From assembly GCA_000226015.1 (NCBI GenBank), contig JH154102.1:2382-29392 (forward strand): DNA of 27,011 bases. The letters are read 5' to 3'. Each line of letters begins with the position of its first letter. Positions within the stretch are counted from its first letter, which is position 1. The notes beneath the pieces are model-generated. The model made no database searches and had not been told where the DNA came from. It worked only from the letters and a program-made list of their open reading frames with translations. Source of the stretch: Mnemiopsis leidyi (taxonomy: Eukaryota; Ctenophora; Tentaculata; Lobata; Bolinopsidae). Position numbers and translations under genes: made by a program. Positions 9,714-22,036 of the stretch are shown here, one piece after another.

Positions 9714-10915
9714 CAGTACCACCGCGTCAGTGTCTGGCGTGAGATTTATGTTGGATTACCTGGACAGGCATGGTGTTGTGCTCTCAACCACCAAAGCGCT
9801 GGTTTCCACCTTTACAATCTCTTCCGGTCGTCTCGGCCGAATAAACTTAAGACGGGGATTGAGAGCTTAATGAGGAGGGTGTGCTGCGATAAGACCAATA
9901 GTCTTCCTGTAGCTCTTGTAGGAGTTGTACTAAGACTCTGCGGAACCTGAGGAGTCCAGTAGAACCAATCAAACAAAGGGCGTAGCATTAAATTGTGGTA
10001 CTTTGAAGTGAACGATTTTCACGATCAGCCAATGCCCATTTGCTGAGATCTGTTTGGCGTTAGTAAAAATGTCGATAATCTTAGTTTGTTCTGATTTATA
10101 CTTTTATACTGGTATTGGTTGATTTATGCTTATTATAATGGATTTAACAGAAGAAATTTCCGCATAATTTTCGAAAGCTAAGAATAAACTTAACGTGATC
10201 AGCTCTACAAACTTTGCATTATTGTTAGTATCAAATTATTGATTTTAAAGTATAGTAGAATTTTAAAGTTCACGTTACATTTAGCAGCTGCTATCCTACA
10301 CTCTACACATGCACTAACTTCTTGGTCAAGTGTAGTAGTGTGTATTACTGTAATACTCTTGCAGCCCGGGTATCCACAAATTGGTTTTGTATTTATGTGA
10401 CTTAGTTATGTGACTTAGTTTTGTATTTATGTGACTTAGTTATGTGTTAACCGTGACAGAGGACCGTGTAATGTCATTTATGTTAAAGTTCGAGAAGTTT
10501 CGACGAGATTCTATGTCGGCTATGGAGCTTACTGGACTGAACATTGTTGTAATGTTGTGGTTTGTTTGGAGTTTTAGATTCGTTTTATCTATTTCGTTTG
10601 TAAATTGTACGTCTTTAAATTTCTATAACAAATTAATACCGTTTTTGATTTGTTTCTAAAGCATAAAGAAGCTTATGTCTCAACAGCTGAATGTTCTCGA
10701 ACGAAGGGTTGGCGAAATTACTGAATAGAACATCACCTATCAAATATACATTTATAAAATCGCTAATTTGATACGAACGACGTATATCTTGTAATAACTG
10801 GAAAATGATTTTATGAACAACAAGAAACTTATAAAAAGTGATCAAACAATGCTCTCTACACGGCTGAACAGCTAAACAGTGATATACACTAAAACTCTAC
10901 AGCTAGGTTACAATA
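9714..10915. other. BBS5 3' region and intergenic sequence
   Basis: A likely BBS5 poly(A) signal AATAAA lies at 9840-9845. The frame at 10444-10659 has no domain and no homologue I recognise. The TPI promoter must lie near the right edge; no clear core element was seen. Confidence 0.5.
10385..10446. repeat. 34-bp tandem repeat
   Basis: TTTTGTATTTATGTGACTTAG recurs at 10385 and 10419, with TTATGTGACTTAG between. Confidence 0.85.
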
Positions 10916-12974
<2,059 letters not shown>

Positions 12975-13407
12975 GTTTTAGAATTTCGACTGTACAAAGA
13001 AGAGATGAGGATCTTATTTGTGCTCTGCAAATGCTATTAAAGCTTGTAGTTAGACATTTTACTGTTTTTTGGGTTTTTATGATTTTAAAACTTATTGATT
13101 TATTCCATTCAATAGAATTATCTTGGTCCAAATTTGACTTACTTTTATTAATTTATGAGTTTATGTTTTACCGTAAACAGCTAGTTTACTAGCAGAATAA
13201 TAGCTTATTTGTGCTAATAACTATTATTTTCTATCTGGAATTATCTTAATTTGCGTCCTTGATTTGCGTATTATTTGTCCTTTCTAGTTCATCAACAGCT
13301 TTTGAGACCAATCATGAAATTTGAACTGTAAACGGATTAATGATAAACTCCTTCTGTATTTAACAGTTATCTGACAAATCTCCCTTGCAATAGGACAAGA
13401 CAATACC
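12975..13407. other. TPI 3' region and short intergenic stretch
   Basis: AT-rich, with no coding exon recognised. It separates the TPI stop from the next start codon by only 433 bases on the same strand. Confidence 0.5.
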
Positions 13408-16400
13408 ATGACAGATTCAGACCCCTACTCCCAGGCTCTTCAATACCTTGAGGAACACCACATTGTACCTTTGTTTCATAACCTGACTGCGAACATAGTG
13501 TACCATCAGCCTGCTGATCCAGTACAGTATATCATAGAGTAAGTAGAGTTTATTATATAGAGTAGGTTATAGGTACAGAATATTGTATAGAGTCAAGTAC
13601 AGTATATCATAGATTAACTAAAGTTTACCATAAAGTAAGCACAACATATCATAAAGTAAGTACAATATACTACTATACTAGTAAGCGATACATGTTGTCT
13701 GATGAAATATTCGTCTGGATTGGGTACTATCATAAATATGTTTCCTTGTTGGCTATGTAGGAGTAATTAAAGTTTCTTGGCACGGTCTTATCTGATAAAG
13801 TGACATTTTTTTTGCTTTTTGAGAAAGTAAGGGCGTTCAAAGCTTTGGGCTGCAGCATATTGATGACCTTTAATTGGATTCCCTAGATCTAGATTTCTAT
13901 GCGGCCCCAATGACGTTGTAATTTTGTCTGAGAAAACAAGAATAACTGACAACAAATACTCTCACCTTTTACCTACTATCCTAGTCCCCTCCCAACACTT
14001 ACAACTACAACTACTAGTATTAAACAATTAACCACAGCAACAAGACATTACCTCTCCACCACCTGGCTATACTCCCCGCACCGTTACATCACAAAAATAC
14101 GGTAGTGATGAGTAGAAAAGTGGACAGGTGATGGAGAAAAGTCGAACGGAGCTGCCTTATTGTCCTGCTCGGAGACGCAACTTCATTAGTTTTACTGTCC
14201 TAATCGATCCTCATCCTCGTTATAGCTGTCACCAGGTCGCCTTCACCGACAAGTTTATCGTCGAGAAGTGATTGTGAAGAATATATTTTTATTGTTTGTT
14301 GTCTCCGTCGTCAGCGTCATTTAAAAGATCGTCGTCAGCGGCTGTTTGAGCAGTTTTTGAGCAGTTTAAGATAGATCCGAATTTTGCAGCAAGTGCTGTG
14401 AAGCAATAAACTGAGAATAATGTTGCATATCTTGCTGCTGTCTCTTTTCTCCATCCACACATGTGATGCCATCTCAAGTTTGGAGGTGAAGCAGCTGAAT
14501 GGTATCCAGAATCTTCTGCAAGATCTCCACAACGGTGTCCTTACCACGTGCAACATCGTGTTCTTCGCGGAGCTGGTCGACTTTGACACCGCCCAGGAGA
14601 ACTGCAAGAATTTCGACGTGGGCGCGGGAAATGCGGAGGGTAACCTAGCAACCGTGAACACAGACCAGAAGAATGAAGATCTGAAAATGTTGCTGAACAT
14701 GACATACCCGTTGGATGAACAGCCGCGCAGCTTCTGGGCCGACACCAAGTGGGTCTGGTCGGGATTGAGGAAGACGCACAACAATGTCGGGAAAGGATCT
14801 AAAGAGATGGTGTATGATGCGAATGATTGGCAGTGGGCGGACGGTTCAACGCCAGGGGAATTTGCAAGGTGGTTGCCTGGGCAACCTGATCAGAATAGTT
14901 TGAAAAGTGGAAAAAGCGGATGCTCGGAGCCAGGTAAATGTTACCAGAACCAGATGAGGATAAATCACGATGGAAACTGGGACGACACCTACAAGTTCAA
15001 GACACACCCGTACGCGTGTGACTACCAGGGAAAATACATCATCTCCTCCCAGAAGAAAAGTTGGGAAGATGCCAAAAAAGCATGCGCAGATGCAGGGCTT
15101 CAACTCGCTAAGATCCGCTCTGACGAGGAGCTAGAGGAGATAATGTCAGCGATAGACTACTTCCTGGAACCAAGTGACGAGACCTGGAAGAAATGGGATT
15201 CTAACAACTGGTTGTGGCTGGGTGGAAACGACATTAAGAAGGAGAAGAAGTGGGTCTGGGTGGATGGTGAGAAGATTGAGTGGGACATACCCTGGGAGGA
15301 GAAAGCTGGAAACGATAACTCTAAGAAGAAGATGAAGGAAGGACAGGATGCTATGTCTTTGTCTCGGTGGGGAACTATTGACGATTCTTATAGACTGGGC
15401 ATATACCGACCTTTCGCTTGTCAGTGCCCTGGTACTTAGATTTTGGTCAAAGTTGTGAAGAACTAAAGGCAATTTTTTGCTGTGATGGACACTATAAATT
15501 GATAGCTGTGATGGACACTATAAATTGATAGCTGTGATGGACACTATAAATTGTTTGCTGTGATGGACACTATAAATATTCGCTGGTGTTTCCTTTTTGA
15601 TCGTTTTGCTTCGCTGATAATGTTAATATTCAATATGTGTGTATTTTCCAAAGTGTATCAATTTAAAATCGAGTTACTAGCATATAATGGTCTTGTATCA
15701 TTTTTAAACAGCTGCTCCTATGTAAAATAATTTGATAAGCAAGTTTGAAATGAAGGAATTTACTTTAAAATTTGCTTCATTCTGTTATAATTAACAAATC
15801 CTACTCTCACACTAACCTACACAAATCTGCACTTACCCACACACAAACTATATACTAGCCGCAAGCAGATGACTGATGTGACTCAGAGCCATAAGCGAAT
15901 CAGGAATTTCGATTATTTAACTAAATTAGTTGGAACGATCTATTCTACTATACTCCAGAGTAACATAAACTTACCCCAGAGTAAACTAAACTCAGCCCGG
16001 AGAACCCCAATCTTACCTGGATTAACCTAAAATTACCCCGGAGTAATCCAAAATAACCAAATATCATTTATAAGTAACCATGAATTAAGAATAAGTTACC
16101 AAAAGTTACTCTAAAATAACTATTGTTGTCTCCTGCGATTCACAAACTTATTTTATAAAAATGGTTGCGTTCATCGTGTTCAGCGCTCCAAAAAAACATA
16201 GGTTTACCTTGTTTTGTTGTAAAATACGCAAAAAATTATTTGATCAATTTGAATTTTCTGATCCAGGCTTCACAATACTGCTGTTGAGGAACATACAGCG
16301 TGTGCTTGCAAAGTTTGCCCTGCTTGTTACTTACACCCAATTACTGAATTAAACACCTACNNNNNNNNNNNNNNGATCCAGGCTTCACAATACTGTTGTT

Positions 16401-16896
16401 GAGGAACATACAGCGTGTGCTTGCAAAGTCTGCCCTACTTGTTACTTACACCCAATTACTGAATTAAACACTCATTACACCCTTTATCAAGTCACGTGAC
16501 TCACAGCCCCTCAATCCTAGTGTATCTGTAGTGTATCTGTAGTGTATCTGTAGTGTATCTGTAGTGTATCTGTAGTGTCATTGATCACGTGACCTGCTGC
16601 CCAAATCAGCTGGTCACGTGACTTAGGGAAGCTTGTCAACAGTCTGCATGCTGCACTGGCTCTCTAATCCAATCGGCCAACTATTTATGAGCGATCTACA
16701 TATCATATTGTATATTATGACAGTCAGTGAAAACCGACTTATAAGTTATAGTTCATTTTAAATCTGTCTAAAATCTGTCACACACACCTAACTTACAAAA
16801 TGACAAAACTTACATTTCAGTGAGATCGAGAAATTGGTGGACAGTGGAGGAGTTTTCAAGGGCGACGAAGGAGAAATCCACCCAATTAAAAAGTGA
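13408..16896 (+). CDS. small RIIa/Dpy-30-type dimerisation-docking protein, two exons
   Basis: Exon 1 (13408-13538) and exon 2 (16821-16896) join in phase 2 to a 68-aa protein. Residues about 6-50 (DPYSQALQYLEEHHIVPLF, then NLTANIVYHQPADPVQYII) match the RIIa/Dpy-30 helical dimerisation-docking pattern, with its hallmark P.DP..Y/F. From memory the best resemblance is to short ciliary or testis proteins such as TEX55 and EFCAB10, but there is no EF-hand and the tail is only about 20 residues ending HPIKK. Such domains dock on amphipathic AKAP-type helices, often in axonemes; that role is inferred. AATAAA at 16923-16928 gives a 3' end. The 3.3-kb intron contains a separate lectin gene and an assembly gap. 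Alternative: an additional middle exon that I missed. Confidence 0.75.
13521..13672 (+). repeat. degenerate tandem array seeded by the exon 1 donor of the RIIa-type gene
   Basis: AGTACAGTATATCATAGA followed by GTAA (13521-13542) spans the exon 1 end and donor. It recurs at 13596-13617 with one change that turns the donor GT into TT. Weaker copies follow, with ATAAAGTAAG sites at about 13630 and 13651. Confidence 0.85.
13673..14419. other. intron sequence upstream of the lectin gene
   Basis: No exon recognised. The stretch nearest the lectin ATG has doubled CGTCGTCAGCG and GAGCAGTTT motifs and should contain the lectin promoter and 5' leader. No TATA box was clear. Confidence 0.45.
14420..15439 (+). 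CDS. secreted tandem C-type-lectin-like protein, intronless, nested in an intron
   Basis: Single uninterrupted frame of 339 aa. Residues 1-17 (MLHILLLSLFSIHTCDA) look like a cleaved signal peptide. A first C-type lectin-like domain covers about 44-200, with FDTAQENC near its start, WLPGQPD at 151-157, and MRINHDGNWDDTYKF followed by the last cysteine at 200. The second covers about 205-336, with WEDAKKACADAGLQLAKI, WLWLGGND, KKWVWVDGE and RPFACQC. GQPD sits where calcium and sugar-binding lectins carry EPN or QPD, so the first domain may bind galactose-type sugars; the second lacks this motif. No membrane segment. The gene lies inside the RIIa-type intron on the same strand. It has no introns and its codons are richer in G and C than neighbouring non-coding DNA. 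A non-coding 5' exon is possible, since TTTTGCAG lies shortly upstream. Ligand unknown. Confidence 0.9.
   Translation: MLHILLLSLFSIHTCDAISSLEVKQLNGIQNLLQDLHNGVLTTCNIVFFAELVDFDTAQENCKNFDVGAGNAEGNLATVNTDQKNEDLKMLLNMTYPLDEQPRSFWADTKWVWSGLRKTHNNVGKGSKEMVYDANDWQWADGSTPGEFARWLPGQPDQNSLKSGKSGCSEPGKCYQNQMRINHDGNWDDTYKFKTHPYACDYQGKYIISSQKKSWEDAKKACADAGLQLAKIRSDEELEEIMSAIDYFLEPSDETWKKWDSNNWLWLGGNDIKKEKKWVWVDGEKIEWDIPWEEKAGNDNSKKKMKEGQDAMSLSRWGTIDDSYRLGIYRPFACQCPGT
15479..15582. repeat. 26-bp tandem repeat downstream of the lectin
   Basis: Four units of GCTGTGATGGACACTATAAA plus a short variable tail start at 15479, 15505, 15531 and 15557. It begins 39 bases after the lectin stop, so it probably lies in its 3' untranslated region. 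Confidence 0.95.
15583..16259. other. intron sequence with a degenerate repeat
   Basis: Between about 15955 and 16060 there are irregular repeats of TTACCCCAGAGTAA or TTACCCCGGAGTAA type. No exon was recognised; the frame at 16161-16352 overlaps the duplicated block and has no domain. Confidence 0.5.
16260..16471. repeat. 97-bp direct duplication on both sides of an N gap
   Basis: Positions 16260-16356 and 16375-16471 are the same sequence with about three substitutions. They are separated by 14 N at 16361-16374. The pattern is typical of two contig ends that should overlap but were not merged, or of a tandem repeat that broke the assembly. Confidence 0.95.
16491..16621. promoter_or_regulatory. 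three TCACGTGAC sites around the 11-bp repeat
   Basis: CACGTG cores at 16493, 16586 and 16615 are each embedded in the palindrome TCACGTGA. They lie in the intron 200-330 bases before exon 2 of the RIIa-type gene. Candidate bHLH-zip sites or a repeat motif; no functional evidence. Confidence 0.35.
16520..16578. repeat. 11-bp tandem repeat GTGTATCTGTA
   Basis: Five perfect units and a partial sixth. Confidence 0.97.
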
Positions 16897-16922
16897 TAGA
16901 CTTATTATGCAATTTATTGCTC

Positions 16923-16928
16923 AATAAA
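16923..16928 (+). terminator. poly(A) signal AATAAA of the RIIa-type gene
   Basis: Canonical hexamer 26 nt after the TGA stop. Confidence 0.65.
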
Positions 16929-16929
16929 C

Positions 16930-18351
16930 CGTTAGATTCCAGAAGAAATCCTTGAATTTTCTTTGATGGGACTTTATCAAATAACTTGGTTGCTTTTTGA
17001 GGGCTATTCAGACACTTTCATACGCTAAGTTTTGTAAATATTGTAATAATCTGTATCATAATAAATTGTCTTCTAAAAGTTAACTGTCTTTTTTCAACTA
17101 GAATTTAAATTTAAAAGTACTAATTTTTTTCTTTTTTTAAATACGATTAATGGTGTGGTAAGGGGACTTAAGATAACTACTTCGTTTAAGATTATTCCCC
17201 GGCCAACACAAATCCGTATGTCTCTGATAAAGCAGCTGCTGCCTATTCCGGAGCTCACGGTTGGTCCTCGAAATCATCTTTTATGACGGAAGGCGCTACC
17301 GCCAAATGCATTTATTGTGTGCTAAGTTTTCATCTCTTTAATTGTGTCCGCCGCGCGCACGTGTCCAGACTCGTCGAACGCGCTCAATTAATTAATCACA
17401 ACATTGAACATAAACATTCAATCTGATCGACATGGGGCAGATTATATCAAACTCCGAAGCAGTTCGCTGGTTTAATCCTTATTAAATTTTGTTGAAACAT
17501 TAAGCTGCTTCTTAACTTCTGAAATCAATCGAATTTGTCCGTAGTTGGATTCGGATTATTCTTCAAGCTGACATTTGCGGCGCTAGCCACAGGGCTATCT
17601 TGGCTTAGCAAAGCTGACATGATTCATTCTGCATTCATATGCAATATGTGACTGGTCCATGGTCAGGCCCGCTGCCGCAAATTTGAAAATGGGGCACAAC
17701 GTGAGGCCAGTGGTGATGAAATGCGAATGACGAAATGTATGTCATTTGATACGTTGGTAGAAACTAAACACGGTTTGGTAAAAGTTTTTGAATTTCAAAT
17801 ACCACAGAATATCATACAAAAATGACTGAATATTGACATATAGGTAGTATCGTCTTGGCCACAACCGAAGTTTTTAAATTTAATAAAAGTTGTCAACCGT
17901 TCGATTACAACGAGCATTGCTTATAATAATTTGAAGGAAAGGTTTTGAGCAATGAACACACAAATTCAGAGTCATCAGATAACAATAACAAAACGCAAAC
18001 TTTAAAGATGGTAACAGGCCCGCTACAGATAATTCCCTTTTGGAGTGGAATCTACAACGAAATCGCCACCTAGCCCAAACGGAGGCCATGCATGAGACTG
18101 TTGTCCAGAAGGCAGAATTGACACCTCACCTATTGAACTATGACAGAAAGTTATGTTCCCAATCAATTTTAAATCCATAAATAAGCTTTTTGAAAGTTTG
18201 AGCAAAGCAGCTAAGGATTTTGTTGTGTGCAATCACACTAACACTATATACATAGCAAATACACATGACAAAAATCGTTTTCATGTCGCTAAAATAATAA
18301 TTTGATTCGCAAAACGATTAGGTTTTACTACGTCAGTCTAATTCCAACAGA
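16930..18351. other. convergent intergenic region, no gene recognised
   Basis: Lies between the plus-strand RIIa-type gene and the minus-strand DCTN2 stop. A GC-richer patch at about 17340-17390 (CCGCCGCGCGCACGTGTCC) could be a promoter. A small frame beginning MGQIIS at about 17432 has only 17 codons. Open frames at 17880-18232 show no domain. Confidence 0.45.
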
Positions 18352-21300
18352 TCACTTTTTGGCCTTTTTCTGGGCACCCTTAGCGGCGATCTTGTCAATT
18401 CTAGCGTTAACATTCGCACAATTCTCGGTTATCTGCTTCAAGTTCTCCGATATGTTGTCTTCGACCTGAGACGGAGAGTATAATTCAGAAACTTTCCAAA
18501 TAGAGAACGGTATTTCTGGGAAAGTGTCTCAAATTTTTGAAGTAAACCTCATTTACCAAAATTCATTGGCTCGTTTAAGTTCTCTGAAGTGTAGTACTCT
18601 CACAGATTGGCCACCGAAAATAAAGGTAGGAGGAAGGTAGAGGAAAGCCAAAGTTAATGGGAATGAGTGGGTCACTGGGTCTTATTTAGCGAGGCATTAA
18701 AACTTGGATTTGTAAGTGTTCTTACCCTTTACTGCAAGCGGTAAACTTATACTTTCCATCATACCTTTTTAAGAAGTGCACTTTGGTTGGCGAGGTTCTT
18801 TGTTACGTTAGCTTGAGTAGTTTCAAGAGTCGTAAGATTACTCGCAAATTGGGCCGCTGGGGGTATTCCCGGTAAATAAAACTAACAGTGAAACCATCTT
18901 TAACTTTCGTCACCATATCAACACCACGTGACATCACACTGTTGAAAGTTGAAACAATGAAACCCTACCTTGTTCATGAAGGACTTTTAGCGCAGAAAGT
19001 CTGTCGACAATGTTAGGAAGGATCGAAATCACCGGCTCAATCTTCCTTACGGAGTCGTAAACTTCCGTTATCTGAGTTTTTGTCGTAAAACTTTTTGAAA
19101 AGCACAGCTTATTAGTTTCGTACAGCTTATGATCTGTGCTAAAGAAAAATCGTCCATTTAACCATTTGACCTTGAACCAAAATTATTAGTAAGTTTGGCG
19201 GAAAACACAGAGCCAAGTAGAGAGACAAGGCTACCTTGTTGTTTGTCTCAGGGATGTCCTTGGCCTTAGATTTTAGCAAGTCCATCTTGTGTAGAACGGC
19301 CTGTTGGGCAGTTGGTTAGAGTTGTATCTGTAAACAATACGGAGGAGATTCATAAATTATTTCACTAATACCATTTACTGAGCGCTGAAAAAGACCATGG
19401 TAGAATAATAGGACAGATACGTCACTAATCGATTCAAAGTATACTGTTAACACGATCACGATATTCACCAGCTGAGAAAATTCCTCCTTTTTGAAGTTCA
19501 ACATAAAATTTACCTGAAGTCGAGTGTCGATGTGGGTGTAATCGCTGGGTTCAATAAGAGAAAGTTTGGTCTGTATGTTGTTTATCGCACCCATCAGGTT
19601 TTTCTCCGCAGAGTCCGCAGATATTGTACTCTGCAATTTGAACAACTTAACTGTCACGACAGTGATAATACCTTAATGAAATGGAATAAATCTAGTACTG
19701 AAGAGTGAAGAGAGTCAAAAGTCAAAACTATCTGGAACACGAAAGAATGAGGATGCCCAGTTGTTACCAAGAGTTTTAGGTCTTTTCCCATATTCTTTTC
19801 CAAATCCGCAATTCTTTTCTCAAGTGCTGCTAGCTGAAAATAATGATTGGGAGATTGCTTTAGATTCTCGAGGAAATGATACCAATGCATGATTTTATCT
19901 TATGTGGGGCAAATTTACCTTAGGTCTCCAAGCAAAACCTGTGACAGGCTACCCATGGCTGACGTAGACCACACGCCAAGAACTGTCATACAATAAAAAA
20001 GGTAAACCAACCTTGGCTGCCTCAGCAAACTTGGCATGGTCCCCTCGATAGTGAACTGTCATAAGTCAGAGAGCCAGCACTAGTCCCCTCCTTAGCAGAT
20101 TTTTCTTTAAAAGTCGCTATTTGGGACTCCAACTGTTTAGTCAATACAGAGTGTCCTGAGAGTAAATCGTAATTATCCTATCAGTTCTGTTTTCGAGGAC
20201 AAGTGAAACGTTTGTTTAAAGATATCTAGATATACCTGGTTCCTTCAACTTTAGGTTGCCAACCATCTGTTCGACCTTCATCTCACTCAGGTTGTTAGAC
20301 AGTTTCCTCACCTGAAGTTTATTGTTAAAGATATCTAGTCACACTGGTGCCAGTAACCCATGTTTATCGTTGTAACCCAAGTTTATCATTGTAACCCGTG
20401 TTTATCGTTGTAACCCAAGTTTATCGTGTAACCCGTGTTTATCGTGGTTAATAACGAATCAATAGCCAGTAGGTTCAATGGCTTGCTGGCGCTGCTTCAA
20501 CCAGTTTAGAATTGCCAGAGAACCTTTTTATCAATATCAACATACCTCTTCGGCCAGTTTTACATTGTTAGCGGTGTCTACATTTTCCGCTTTCAGTTTC
20601 TCAAGGTCTGCAGAAAACTCAGAGATCTCCAACTTTAATCTTTGGTATCTGAGGACATTTCAATTCTCACAACTTGCGATAAATTAACCGATTTCAGCAC
20701 TTTCATGTTCATTAATTGGATGAAATAAATGAGCACGTTATATTTAAAATAACATCAAATAGAAGTACAAATCTTTGTGAAGTGCAAAACTACAAACCTT
20801 TGTAAAGGAGTTTCATTAGTTCCGCAAGATAACAACTCATATTGGACTTGTCCGATTCCATATCCGCTTGTATGTGTCTTCATTACGTTGTCAGAGAAAT
20901 CTGTGTTGTTCTTGGGTAATTACTAGCCCTCTTTAACTTACAACCCAATAAACCTTTGTGCAAAGCGGCCGAATTTGGTCAATTGATTATGTAACAAAAT
21001 GCAACAAGCTCCCGACATTTCAATCAGCCGGAGTCGAGAACTTACCAACGTTTTTCGCATTGACATCGTCCTTTCCAAACTTAGACTGGGCCGCAGCGAG
21101 ATCCAACTGTATCTCCTCTATGACATTGCTGTCATGCCCGGCGTTCTGAAAACAGAAGTGTAAGTACCGTTCCACTGTGTTGGTTAAGTCGTCTGTCGTG
21201 TAGAAAATTGGGAGTCCTAGTGAGAAATTATGCACATAACAAAATTAAGATGTGAACAAGCACCAAATAAACAGAGCGAAGTTAAGGTTGAAAAACAATA

Positions 21301-21393
21301 AACCTGGACATATTCCGGGATAGGTACATCTTTAGTCTCAAATACGGTAGTTGTACCAAGGTACGCCAGTTGGTCTTTGTTCGAACTAGCCAT
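18352..21393 (-). CDS. DCTN2: DCTN2 (dynamitin, dynactin p50), twelve exons, one frameshift
   Basis: Dynactin subunit 2 is a coiled-coil protein that joins the dynactin shoulder to the rest of the complex, so that dynein can bind cargo. Minus-strand exons: 21393-21304, 21145-21046, 20900-20798, 20648-20546, 20311-20236, 20155-20012, 19833-19768, 19630-19514, 19300-19235, 19071-18969, 18856-18765, 18465-18352. Phases close throughout and give about 390 aa (vertebrate about 401-406), provided one extra base at 20057 is discounted. Recognised segments: VFETKDVPIPEY, VDFSDNV, SGYGIGQVQYELL, ETPLQRYQRLKLEI, LAALEKRIADLE, VYDSVRKIEPVISILPNIVD, LKVLHEQ, NLTTLETTQANVTKNL, and the tail NARIDKIAAKG ending KKAKK. 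It reads head-to-tail downstream of the PINK1-like gene. Confidence 0.93.
20353..20446. repeat. 18-19-bp tandem repeat in DCTN2 intron 4
   Basis: Five units of GTAACCCAAGTTTATCGTT with alternating AA/GT variants start at 20353, 20372, 20391, 20410 and 20428. Confidence 0.95.
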
Positions 21394-22036
21394 CCTAGAG
21401 AGAAAGTGTTTGTTAGCATTGTATTTAGCAGATGACATAGAGGTCATAAACCAGTGCAGTATATTCATTGAGTACATCAAAATCGCATAAAATTAAGTTT
21501 CAATCTCACGCGTGTTCAAAACGCGCAAACCTAGATTTGATGAGCGCTTCGCATAAAATCGCAATGTCTTGGCGCCCTACTAAATCATATATTTTAACAG
21601 TGACTGAGAATCGGCAGTTCGAGATAAGTATAAATCGGCTTGAGCATGAATATTGAAAATACAGATATAATGCATCAATCCATCAAATGAAAAATTTACT
21701 ATTTAAGGAGACTTAAAAAGCAATATAAATCTTGAAGTAAACAACTCAAATTGCGAAAAGCTTAAACATCAATAGTCAATAAAACTAATTTAAGAATTTA
21801 AAACATTAATTAAGATCGTTTAATTACGATCGTTAAATGAAAGCTTTATCAAAATAATGACATATAATAATCAAATCTTTCATTAATCCTTAAAATCGTA
21901 TTACAAAGTTTCCATCCAGTGGCCAAATTTCCAGCCTTATTATATTTTGTGTCCTTTGTATTTAAGTACTCCTTTGTATTTAAGTACTCACTGTTTAAGT
22001 ATGTATTCAAATACTTCGATAAAATTTCGAATAAAA
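21394..22036. other. AT-rich spacer between the PINK1-like stop and the DCTN2 start
   Basis: The DCTN2 promoter should lie here. CCTTTGTATTTAAGTACT is repeated at 21953 and 21971 and then decays towards 22018. No exon was recognised. Confidence 0.5.

Noticed and set aside
10444..10659. 71-codon frame between BBS5 and TPI
   Set aside because: Starts inside a tandem repeat, with no family match and an AT-biased composition typical of non-coding DNA.
14289..15472. Minus-strand frames opposite the lectin
   Set aside because: They are shadows of the lectin coding strand, which has a signal peptide and domain motifs.
17432..17485. Short frame MGQIIS with a myristoylation-like start
   Set aside because: Only 17 codons, with no donor and no downstream exon found.
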